Made by a program: the position numbers and the translations under genes. This document shows positions 11,257 to 22,976 of a stretch of DNA of 64,000 bases, one piece after another. Positions within the stretch are counted from its first letter, which is position 1, and each line of letters opens with the position of its first letter. The DNA is from Hippophae tibetana. Lineage: Eukaryota > Streptophyta > Magnoliopsida > Rosales > Elaeagnaceae. The stretch lies in NCBI GenBank assembly GCA_037013495.1, contig CM072801.1:12572501-12636500 (forward strand), given 5' to 3'. The notes beneath the pieces are model-generated. The model saw only the letters and a program-made list of their open reading frames with translations. It did no database searches and was not told the origin of the DNA.

Positions 11257-14200
11257 ATATATATGGATTATATTTTATTTAATATGCATTTCTTAATTCT
11301 CAATTTAGATTAATTTTTGTGTAACATTAAGATTATTTTTAATTAATTATCTATTAATAGCAATTAAGTATAAATTTATATAGTTATCATATTATCTGAA
11401 TAATATTCACATATAATAAATTAATTATCGAATTGATACGTGAGTCATTTGATCATTTAATCTACACCCAACAGTGTGTATTTGTGACAATCATCACTTG
11501 GGAATCATTAATATGATATGATATGAGATAAATTAATACCGGCTGGTCTCCTATCAAAATCAAAGATTTTTTTTTTCATATGAAAATTAAATTGCAATTG
11601 CTAAAAAATCTGATTTTGAATTTTCTCTCTTCTTTGCTCTTCGAATTTATGTAAAATTAATATGTAAAGTAAGAACAATGATATGATGGTGGAAACTGAG
11701 CCAAATACAAATTTATGCATACTCTCTATTCTTAAGGAACTAACAAACTAATTTTAGATACGACGGTGGAAACTGATACAAATATAAATTTATATAAGAA
11801 ATAAAAAAAATTATAATTTATAATTATAAAAATAATATTATTTATATTTTATTCTTATATTCTTTATTATTAAATTATAATTTAATTCATCGTTTTGTAT
11901 TTAAATCATATAATTGAACATTATTATAATTACATAATTTTCATTTCATCTAGTTTAGTTTTAAAATTTAATTAATTTATATTTATTAAATATTATTGGT
12001 TATTATTTTTATTATCATAAAAATTAGAATTAGAAAGTTAATTTATATAGTTTTTTCAAAAAAATCATATTTTTTTTAAGTATAAAATGTACAATCGGCA
12101 ACGTTGGATAACAATTCTTCATATTCTCTAATTTGTTTGGATTAAAAATTAGAATAAGGAAAAGAAGAAGAGTATATCTTATGTTTCATATTACACGTCG
12201 AAAGTTACACAGTGTTCATTATTGTATTATAATTCTTCTCAAAAAATTATAATTGTGTTATTAGCATTTTTTATATTATATATATATCCATATAAATTAA
12301 TGAAAAATGATTATATATTTTTTTGAAATAATTTTCAAACCTAGTACAAAATAATAATATTTTTGAGCCAAAAAACTACAAGAATAATAGTTTTTGTAAA
12401 AATAATAACAATATTTTATTAATTATGATTAAAATATATTAAAATTTACTAATTTTTTGACGTGGATTATAAATCCATGAATTATTAAAAAATAAAAAAT
12501 TAAATTAATATTTTTTTTAAAAATAAAACATATGATTACACATGTAAGTATTTTTTAGTTATTATATATTTCATAAATCAATTTAAAACAAAATATATAA
12601 AATTAGATAAATTTAAACATATAGCAATTGATTTAGAAATGTATAACTCAAAAAATATACAGATATGTGTTTAGGTGCTGTATTTATGATTTGTTTTAAG
12701 TTTTAGACTTCTAATCCAATTTTTGATAGTTAGTGTCTTCTACTAAAAAATTAATGAAAATTTGTATATTTTGATCATATTTAATGAACCATTGTTATTC
12801 TTCATCCATATTTTTTGTATAATAATAAATAAAAATATTTTCTTCAACGATAAATTTTTAAAGTAGTGATATTATTACAATGTAAATTATTTTTAAAACA
12901 ATAATATTTGATTAATGTCAACTTTATTCAGGAATAGTGGCACCAAAATATAATTAATATTAAGAATAAAATGAATATTTTATACAATTTTATTTTAATA
13001 GTAACAAAATTTATTATGACAATAATACTACCTAATTATTAAATATGTTCATTATTATTATTATTATTATTATTTTACAAATACAATAGCATATAATAAA
13101 AATAATAAACAATAATATTTAAATTATATGTTTTTATAATTCAACGAAATCTTAAGATTTTATTTTATCTATTTATACAATTAACCAATAACTAAATTTC
13201 AATATATAAATTAATTATTTAATAATAAAATTTATTAAACAAAAAAGAGGTTAAAAATAAATTTTTAAGATTAAATGATAAACTCAAATATTAGTTGAAA
13301 TATGTTACTTGAAATTGGCATAAGGAATCTTATATATCATATCATTAAACAAATAAGGTTAAAAATAAATTAATTTTTATATTAATAGTTAATTTATCTT
13401 AAATTATGAATCATTTAATTAAATTTTTTATTATTATGAAAAAGTCAAATAATATCTTAATATTTTTATTAAAGTATATACATATTATTATCATATTTTT
13501 TATAATAAAGGAATAATAATCATATTTATACAATTTCATATTTTTGCAATGTTTGTATTTTATGTCGAACTTTTGAAGTGTTTTGATTTTAACTAAACAT
13601 ATTGTAACTATGTTTATTCAAATAGTCCTCATCTCACATTTTGCTTGTATAGTTATATTTGCAAAGTATTTCTACCAAAAGCTAAAAAAATCTCAAAAAC
13701 AAATAAAATAATTCCAAAAACCACCTTTTTACGCAATGTTTAAGAAAACATCGTAATCTAATTAGTCGACTGAATCCCAATATCGTATTAACACACCATC
13801 TTCGATCAAACCCGGATTCGGTAATATAATCACTCTTTACTATTTAAGCCCAGAATTTTAACTCTCACTTGAATCGTCCAACGACTAAATATGTATTAAA
13901 TTTTAAAAATTTGATGAATAAATTATAGAATTTAAAATTTTAAAAATTTATTTGTAAAATTTTAAAAATTTAACGATTAAATGGTATGTTTTAAAGATAT
14001 GTATGAATTTAGTTGAAATTTAAGAATCAATAAATACACTTTAATATTTATATTATAAAAGTTTAAAATACTGTTAGTAAATTTATTTATTTATAAAGAA
14101 TTTAATATCTTTACCGGTGTTTTACTAACAAGGAAAGACAATAATTGAAAATGGAGTCATTTACATCTACTCGTTTACTTCCTTAAAAATACCATGGAAA

Positions 14201-17200
14201 TAGTGTCGAGTAGAATGGAAAAAAATAGGTCTTTTTTTTTTTTTTTGAAATTTTGTATCTTTTAATTTTGATCTATATCTTGTATTCATGGGTGGTTTAT
14301 TCTGTTATGGTTTCATTTTCATTATTAAATTTTTTTAAAATATCAATTCTGTTATTGAGATTTTACTTATGTTATTAAAATATATTAGTTTACACCAAAC
14401 TTTAAAAAAAACAATAATTAAAATATCTAAATAATATAAATAAATGACTAATAGGGTAATATATCCTTATTTTTGTTGTAATAAGTTTTTTTTTATTTTC
14501 TTTCATTTATATTTTTTATTATTACTTTTCAAAGAAAATTTATGTAAATTAATACTTTTATTTTTATTTCTTAATGTTTTTAGTAAATACAAAGAAAGAA
14601 AATAAGTTTTATTCTATTTTCTTTCATTTTAATTTATACTTAAAAAAAACTTAAAATCCAATATTTTTTATTAAATAAAAGAAATATTATATATGTGATA
14701 TTCGAACTTGTATACATAAAGAAGAAGTGAGGCACCATCTTGACCATAAGCCAATCCCAATTTAATTTATACTTATTCTAATAACAAATTAGTAAATGTA
14801 TCCTATAATCATAAGATATTCATAGTTAATTCTAATATGGATATTCTCACTTGATACTTATTTGAAAAGAGAATTAAAATTAAGGATATTCAATGAAGAT
14901 TTTTACACACTATAAAAGTTAATATATAATTAAATAATTTGTTTTTCAAGTTTTAAAAATATCAATGTATTAAAAAAGTTAAAAAGTTAACTATAAATGA
15001 TTCATGGACTTTGATATTAAAAAAAGTTTAGTATAGTTATTTTTTCACCTAAATTTAATTTAAAACGAGGTTATGTATATTTAGTTATGTTTGGCAAATC
15101 TTTTTCTTAAATCTAAATCTATATCAGATGTTCTTGCTTAAAGTTTTGTTGCAATTTAAATATTCAAAGATCAAATTTAAAAAAATTATCATATTATCAA
15201 TTAAAAGAATTAATTATAGATGAAGACTAGAAAGAATTGAAGAATAATGTTCAAACATTTTTTCTTCTTAAACTATAAATATCTCGTTATGATCTTATAA
15301 TAATTTACTTTATTTTTAATTATTTAATTTAAATGTTATTAATTTACATTTATTTTAAATTAATGTACCGTCTTATTTCTAAATAATATCTCAACCCTAA
15401 CATTTGAAAGGATTTATAAATATATTCATTTTATTATTTTTTATTCCAACACTCTACCCAGATCATTATTATACATCATATATGTATCACTATTTCAGCT
15501 AACACAATAGCTTATTATTTGATAAAGTTTGATGAGTTTGATTTTATTTTTATTTTGTATTTCAAATTTAAGATATACAATAATTTTACTTTATATTAGT
15601 CGAACTATTATAAATATAGAAATCCATAAAAATCTATAAAATAATAAGATAAGTTGTATTAAAAATCCTTATTAGTGTTAATTATTTTTTTATATTATAA
15701 AATATATTATTTAGTCTATTTACATCTCAAAAAAAGTATGACAAATTTTACTATTTAATTAATATTTTAATAATTTTTATAATAAATATCATAGCAAAAA
15801 TTCATTTTTATAGTAGCTTTGTTAACCAATAAAATGTAAGTGTCATTCTTTGGCATTAACAAAAATAAATTATCAAATAACTCAATTTTTTTAAGAGACT
15901 AAATGATATAATTGGTTTAATGTAAGGAAGTATGATCATAAAATAATATAAATTTTATTTATTTCATACATTTTATTATTAAAAATATATTTTCTCATCA
16001 GTTTGTTTTTATCATCGTATAATTAAATATCTTTCAAATTAAATTATAATTATTTAGATCCGTTTAATATTTTTGGGTATTATTTTTATTGTTATTGTAA
16101 GGTGTTATTTTTTTAATTTTCCAATAATATTCACTATAATTTACATTTTTATATTAAAATTAAAAAATTAGTCTTTAAATGTTGATAATAAAATTTAAAA
16201 TTTATAAATCAAAATCTTATATGATATCCGAAGCTGGTTCGGATCGTATTTGTGTTATAATCTCACCAGCCAGATTACAAAGCGTAGAGAGCAACATAGA
16301 AAACACGTGTTTTCTTGAAATGAAACTCTAAAATTATCATAACTACAAGCTTTATTATGGTAGTTGAACGGATAGTAAAAACCTTGTTCATGTCATATAT
16401 GCTATGATTGCTCTCAGTTTTCTCCTAAAATTATAGATATTTCTTCGTGTTTCTTGTATATTGGGTTTCTTACCCATTTTAATACCCTTTTTCGATCTAC
16501 TTACTCACTAATTGATCGAATACATAAATTGTGTTTTATAAATACACAAATATGTAATAAAATATAATGGTAAAAAAATATTATTCTCACGAAAATTATG
16601 TTGTTAGAAACTAATTTTTAAAATAAAAAAATAAAAATCATTTTTTTGTATTTTTATATTTTAAAAAAATAAAATTAAAAGAATTAAAAATAAATAATAA
16701 TAATTAATTAAATCATATTCAATAACTAAGAAAATATATGAGAAAATATCTACGAATATTTATTTCTTCAATTTTCTAAATACACGAATTTCTAAAATTC
16801 TCATGATATAATATCAATTAATTACATAATTAATTGAATATAATCTAACGTATATTTCTCTCTCAAATAAACTACACGTCATATAATAATTAATCTAATC
16901 ACACTCTCATTTTAATTAAACTGCACATTATTCATTAAACTCGTCAATTAAACCGCACACTACTCATTAAATTCATCAATTATAGATCATATACATAAGA
17001 ATTACACATCTATGCCTAGAAACTATACATGTTATTTAATCAAGATAAACAATTAAATAATTCTCTCAAATCTATTAAATTATCTTTATAGATCAATTGT
17101 TTGTCAAACAATTGATAGCATAAAAATCATATTAAATAATATAATTAAATTATAATCATAATTTAGATAAAATATTAGATCATCACACGGTGAAAATCAA

Positions 17201-17359
17201 GTTTATAAGATCTCTAGATTAATAAATTAATTAGATATAATTTTGTTCATAAATCTCATATTTTTCGTAAAAGAATACATAAAAATTAAAAAAGAAAAAA
17301 ATAGAAGAAAAAATACACATGTTAATTACATACGATGTACACGTCATAGTTTGTCAGAA
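11257..17359. other. AT-rich intergenic region
   Basis: A six-kilobase AT-rich spacer with no credible coding sequence. It contains an ATT microsatellite at about 13051-13075, a T-run near 14230-14246 and a tRNA-like head at 14698-14753 (listed separately). No domain, splice pattern or long open frame was found. Confidence 0.6.
14698..14753 (-). repeat. tRNA-like SINE head (candidate)
   Basis: Read on the minus strand there is an A-box-like TGGCTTATGG (14744-14753) followed about 46 bases later by a B-box-like GTTCGAATAT (14698-14707). This spacing and order resemble an internal RNA polymerase III promoter. It does not fold into a complete tRNA by eye, and no 3' tail or target duplication was identified. 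It is therefore offered only as a SINE remnant. Confidence 0.3.
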
Positions 17360-17541
17360 GGATATAAAAATAAAACAAAATACATTTAAAATTTAAGGTC
17401 AATTATCCCATGGCTCGGGCTAATGGTCGGTATTCAAACACCAAAGCTTAAGGATATAAGAGTAAAGTAAAATACATTTAAAATTTAAGGTCAATTATCC
17501 CATGACTCGGGCTAATGGTCGGTATTCAAACACCAAAGCTT
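17360..17541. repeat. 92-bp tandem duplication
   Basis: Two nearly identical units begin GGATATAA at 17360 and 17452. They share AATACATTTAAAATTTAAGG, ATTATCCCATG.CTCGGGC and TAATGGTCGGTATTCAAACACC, and end AAAGCTT. Only a few substitutions separate them, so the duplication is young relative to its surroundings. Confidence 0.9.
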
Positions 17542-18059
17542 CTATGTATATATATAGCAGGCTCATCCTACGAGTGTTATTGTGAGTGCGGGTTCAAACA
17601 GGTCCTCTAGATTGACTCGTTTGATAACTTGTACTATTACAGGCTAGGTCACTTAAATGCTCAAGCAAATGTCTCAAGACTCGGGTTCTACAAATTTCAG
17701 ACCGCAAATAATTCTTTATATTCAAACACAAATCTTCTATTATTATTGAACCTTTTTGTCTTTTATCCTTTTCGATATCTATGTATCTGCGCATAGTTCC
17801 ATGCAGTTCATCTACTAAGATTTATAATATCACCCCTTATCTCCTCATGCATATTTTAAATAAACTTGACAATCTGTCTACTTCAAATATTTTTATGAAA
17901 AATCATAAACAGATCATTGTTTTCTACTCTCTTCTTAATCCTCAAATGATTTTTATCTTTTCTTTCAATCATTATTATAAACAGCTAGTTTTGCTCCTTA
18001 AAAATTCCTAGAAAACAAAAACTTATGATTTTTTGTACAGACTATTCTAATAGTTATAC
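17542..18059. other. unclassified sequence upstream of the LINE
   Basis: This stretch has more mixed composition than its surroundings (CTCATCCTACGAGTG, GCGGGTTCAAACAGG). It may be the 5' untranslated part of the LINE that follows, or a separate repeat. The open frames at 17594-17794 and 17781-18011 show no known motif. Confidence 0.4.
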
Positions 18060-18080
18060 TGTTGTTTTTCTTGGTTCAGA

Positions 18081-18640
18081 ATGGACTCAACATCACATGC
18101 AGTTGAAAGCAACTCTAAGGAACGGCTAGAATGCTCCTCCTACCTAGCCATGATAACCCAAACCCAAAGAATGTTTAGCAACCCAGATGAGTTTTCTGCA
18201 TCTAGTTCTTGGGATGATGCTATCCAGGCTACCTCTCTTACCCTATTGGCTAAACTCTTTTGTTTGATTCAGCTGGAAACCTGTCATTTGGTGTCAAAGT
18301 CTCTATTGTGGATAGAGTGAACAATATCTTTCGTCTCATCTACTGATTTCTGGGTTCAAATTCATGGCTTGACACCAACATGCATGCTAAAAGAAAATGC
18401 TCACACAATAGGAAATCTGATGGGTAATGTCTCTGAAACTGATTTTTCAGATAACTATAATCTCATCATTGAAAAATATCTTAGGATCAGGGTTCAAATT
18501 AGTGTTGATTCTTGCATCAAAGCTGGATATTTCTATACAAAAAGTGATGGAAGTTTAGCTTGACTCCAGTTTAGGTTTGATAGGCTCTCTGACTACTGCT
18601 TTAAATGTGGTTCTCTTTTATACAAAAAGGAATCCTGCAA
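18081..18640 (+). pseudogene. LINE ORF1 remnant
   Basis: The frame starts at 18081 and is open for 79 codons, then continues in other frames through 18369-18563. The tail carries a FDRLSDYCFKCGS block typical of the plant LINE ORF1 zinc-knuckle region, with one ligand replaced. The following Ser/Thr/Pro-rich sequence (18879-19570, two overlapping frames) is consistent with the ORF1 C-terminal linker but has no diagnostic motif. Confidence 0.65.
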
Positions 18641-20019
18641 TGAAGTTCAGAAGGTTTTCATCTTTGACAATGGTATTAAAATTCCTATTTTTGGAATGTG
18701 GCTAAGAGCACAACTCAACAAGGAGGCACCTCTACTCCCTTATCTGAGAAGGAAAACCCCTCTACATGGTTAACCTATTGATGTACCTATTGTTAACTTG
18801 GCCTTCCTAAAGCCTCGTCAGCAAAGAACAGCTAAACATACTTCTTGAAACACAAATTTTTCTCCTAATTTTCAACTTGTGGTTAGGAATAATTGCTCAC
18901 TAACTTTATCCTTGGATGCTGATGACTCTCTACAGAATCTCAACAGATCAAATACACATGATATGAGTTCTATGATTCTTCCTTCAACTGCATCTCAAAT
19001 GGCTCCCTTTGTGTCTGCTGATCCTACTCAAAATTTATCACAGGCTTGGGGTTGGGACTTAAGCAATGCTTTAAGCCCCTTAACTCACAGTATACCATTT
19101 CAACCTTCCCTATATTTACCCTCACATTATCCCAATTACACACTTAGCATTATTGCCCAATCCCTATCCATGAATTCCCTAGTAAGTTCATCCATAACCC
19201 TTCCTTCTCACCATACCAATGAAGACTTGTCCTGCATTGTTGCCCAAATTCTTAATCCATGTTCATTATTAACTTTCACTCAGTCCTCCACATCTTACCT
19301 CAATACCAATGTATGTACCTATATCAATATCATCCCTTTTTTTCTATATCCTCTAATCAGCACCCAAACAATGTCCCAACTAATCATGATAAATCCTCGT
19401 CCAACACTAGAGGTAAAAGCTCCATTGACTTGGCTCTAAATAATTTTTTAACGGCCAAACCAAAAAGAAAATACCAAAGGCGCCAAGGACCTAGAAATTT
19501 ACAAGCTTTTGAATCTAGTTCCACCCTAATGATGCAAAAAAGAGGAAACTTTGTACCAATGCTAGTTTGAGCAATAAAAAAACTGTCTACTAAAGCTACT
19601 CAAACTGTTTTGATGCTATTGAAGATATTGTTACTGTAGGGGTTTCTGAAGTTAATCTCCCTCACTCTAATTGTAGTGATTATGTTTTGCCTTCACCTCC
19701 CAATGCACAACATATCATCTCAGATGCTATTTGTACCACGCCTTCAAGAATGGATAATAGTGTGCCTAACTCTCAATCTTTGAACATATCATCCACAATG
19801 GTGACTTCTCCTTCAATCCAAATGGACGAGGAAGTAGCTCTTATCAAGCTCCCAAGTCCTAAATGAGATTTATATTCTGAAGCTTTCGTAGATTAGTTAA
19901 ATCCTTAGCTTTTAATTATCTCTATAGATTAGTTAGAATTTATAATTATGAAAGTATTTTTCTTCTAAAACGAAAAGTAATAGTGAATTTTGTACTTCTG
20001 TCCAACAAAGATTAGTTTT

Positions 20020-22560
20020 TTTTAATGGCTTTAGTATTCATGCAGTAGATAATGTTGGTGGTTTATGTATCATGTGGAAGTCAGGAATTCAAATTTCTAT
20101 AACTACTTTTGATCATCATATCATATATATCCTTAGAATTTTGTAATGTTGCTAATGAAAAAGAATGGAATATGCTTTGTTGTTTACCTCCTACTTATGA
20201 AGTTCTCAAGGTTAATTTCTAAAAAATCTAACTTCTCTCTTCTCTCAATATCTAATTCTCAAAGGATTTATTTGGGTGATTTTAATAAGATTTTATCTCA
20301 AAATGAAAAAAAGGCGTGGCTTACATATGGTTTCTTGACCAAATAGATTGCGAGATTTTATGAATTCTGTGTAAGCTATCGATCTTGGTAAATCTAGTCT
20401 ATCTTACACTTGGAACAATAAAAGAAAAAGGAAGACACAATATTAAATAAAGGATTGATAGATTTTTAGGATCTCTTAATTTGCTTTCTCTTTTTCCTAC
20501 TGTTTTATTAAGGAATCTATAAATTTGAGCTTCTGATCATGTCTCTATTCTTCTGAATTTGTATGCCTATACTACTCATCTTGTGAACCTGTTTAGATTT
20601 ATTGTTGCCTGGTGTTGAGATCCTTCTAGTAAAGATGTTGTTACTCGGGCTTCGAAACTCAAAGACCCTCAAAATGTATAAGCTACTTTTCATGCAAATT
20701 CTTTTCAAATGGAAAATGATTTTACTTAGTGAAACGAATATAATTTTGATTACTGTAAAGATAGATTGAAAATAAAGGAAGATATTTTACTTAAAGATTA
20801 AAGTGGCTTAATATGAAAAAAGATTCTTTCTTGACATTGAAGAATACCAAAATATATTAGAAAGTATTTAGAGACAAAAATATAAGGAAACTTGGTTATT
20901 TGAAGAAGACCCTAATATAATAGATAGCTAACTTAGAGATTTGATTTTGGCCCTTTTTTATTAATCATTTCAATAAAGTCTTTCACTCCACTTCTTACCA
21001 CAACAATGACTATCTAGATTCAAAATTATCTCAACTTTTTTCTCCTGAAGATAATATTTATTTGTGTAGAATCACTGATCATAAAGAAATAAAAGATGTT
21101 TTATTTGTTATAAACTCTTTCAAAGCACCTGGCTCAAATAGTATTCTTACTTTTATATACTTCTGAGTCCTGAGTTAAATAAAACTTTCATTACTCTTAT
21201 TGATAAAGTGAACAACTTTTCTTTATTGCATACCTATTAGCTTGTGTAATATTATCTATAAGATTATCTCCAAAATATTATTCAATATACTTATAGGTAA
21301 ACTTAAAGAATTTATTTTACTCTTTCAATCATTTTTTATTCATAATAGATGGATTTATGATAATGTCATTATTGTTCAAGAAATCATCTATACTATTAAA
21401 AGAAAAAAAAATATAGGTAGTTTATTAAGAGTTTTGTATATTACTCTTCAAATATAAATAGGACATTTCTAAAGATTGTTTTTGAATACAATAAGAAGTC
21501 CTCTTATTCTTTTATTTGTTGGAATATTTACTCATTATGATTGATAAATAAAATAGGTCTTTGTTGTCTAATTAGTGATGATAAATCTATTGATATTTGA
21601 AACATTTAATATGCTCATACATTCTTAGACTTTCCTTGCCATTTTTAAGTAAGTTAGAATCTTGGTTTTGGACTTACCGCTCAAAAATTCAATTTAATTC
21701 TAAATCAGCTTAAAGGAAAACTATTTCTTCTCATTGGAAATTGCTTTAGAAACAAAAGTTCCATGAAAGACTTGAAAGTATAGATTTTTTTTTATTGTCC
21801 CCCTACTCAAGATAACATCAATAATATAATTCCATTGCCTAACACCTCTTGTCTACTCTGTCTTTCTTCCACTGAAAATATCCATCATATTTTTATTTCC
21901 TATCAATTTATAATTTCACTATGATTGGCTTGTTATCCCACTTCTCCACTGGCTAACTCAAACTTTCATTCTTTTGAGTCCTTTCTCCAAACGATCCTTA
22001 ATACTTTTATTCCATCTTTATTATCTCATCTTAAGTTCATACTAACAACGTTCACTTTTTTTTTTTTTAATAAACTTGAAAATCTAGAAATGATTTAATT
22101 TTTAAATCCGACTCCCCAAATCTCAACTTCATTATTTTTAAATTGAATCACAGATCCTAAGAATTTAAAGGACTTCTTAATAGAGATCTACTTTTAATTC
22201 ACATAATACTTAGAATTATCACACTTTCACGTACTTCTTATGCTTGGTGAAAACGTCTAGAGGTTCTAATAAAATTAATTTTGATGTTGTTATTCAAGGA
22301 GAAGCTTTTGATTTATGACATGTTTTTCAAATGATGTTATAATTAAATTATAAATACATTTACTTAAAAATTGACAATCACAATATTATTAAAGCTTAAA
22401 TAGAAGATGATTTCTTTATTTCTTAGATAGCTTAGAACATTATCAATCAAAACTAAAATCCTCTTGCTACAATTTAATATGCTATCATGTCTTGTGTTCT
22501 TAGAAACTTAAATCAGGTTGCGCATGCTTTGGTCGTATTGAAGATTTTATTCACAGTTAT
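20020..22560 (+). pseudogene. LINE ORF2 (endonuclease/RT) remnant
   Basis: Scattered matches to plant LINE ORF2 occur in the correct order on the plus strand: endonuclease fragments at 20035-20660, RT fragments at 21225-21440 (71 codons open at 21242-21457), a zinc-binding RVT segment near 21850 and an RNase-H-like end near 22510. No open frame longer than about 75 codons remains. Confidence 0.75.
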
Positions 22561-22680
22561 ATTTTATTTTGACTATTTTATTATTATTGTTTGTAATATA
22601 TATATTATGCGGGGAAAAAAAGAACTCTAAGATTTACCGAGTACAATAGTAAAATAGTTAGAAATAAAAAAAGAAACGTT

Positions 22681-22688
22681 TATAAATG
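22681..22688 (+). promoter_or_regulatory. TATA box of the receptor-kinase gene
   Basis: TATAAATG lies 296 bp before the start codon, followed by a CT-rich leader. A start site about 30 bp downstream would give a 5' UTR of roughly 260 nt. The assignment is by motif and position only. Confidence 0.6.
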
Positions 22689-22832
22689 CACAAATGCCAG
22701 CACATAACAACAAGAAGAGTCAATTCTGTAACTTTTTTCTCTTTCATTCAGCTTTTAATTTCACTTTTATATCCTCGTAAATTGTGAGTCATTCTCTCTT
22801 ACAAAACCTCTCTCATTGTCTCTGTTCTCTCT

Positions 22833-22910
22833 ATGGCTGTTCGTCGGAAACCCATTCCCGATCTCTCCCAAAATCTCTCAGACAAACCACCATTGGTAAA
22901 CAGCTTCTAG
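22833..22910 (+). promoter_or_regulatory. upstream ORF in the receptor-kinase leader
   Basis: A 25-codon ORF begins with ATG at 22833 and stops with TAG at 22908-22910, 66 nt before the main ATG. It is the only ATG in the inferred leader before the main start. Its context is weak (T at -3), whereas the main ATG has A at -3 and G at +4, so leaky scanning is likely. GTAAAC at 22896 and TTTTGTAG ending at 22957 could in principle bound a 62-nt intron, but that is shorter than most plant introns. Spliced or not, this ATG is out of frame with the main ORF. Confidence 0.55.
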
Positions 22911-22976
22911 AAAATACGAACGACTCTGATATTACCTTTCGTTGTCTGGTTTTGTAGATTTTAATTAACAAAAAGA

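Larger units (their letters stand above)
18060..22615 (+). mobile_element. degenerate L1-type LINE (non-LTR retrotransposon)
   Basis: The boundaries are approximate. ORF1-like sequence begins at the ATG at 18081. A degenerate zinc knuckle lies at 18597-18638 (CX2CX4YX4C, with the usual His replaced by Tyr). Endonuclease-like pieces lie around 20035-20660 (GGLCIMWK, LSYTWNN, SDHVSIL). Reverse-transcriptase blocks lie at about 21225-21440 (PISLCN.IYKI, then an R.I.DN..I.QEI block). Near 21840-21905 is a zf-RVT-like CLLCLS..ENIHHI, and near 22510 the C-terminal NQVAHALV. Stops and frameshifts occur throughout, and no intact RT active-site box was found. No clear poly(A) tail or target duplication is visible. 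The 3' end lies only about 65 bp before the TATA box of the receptor-kinase gene. Confidence 0.82.
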
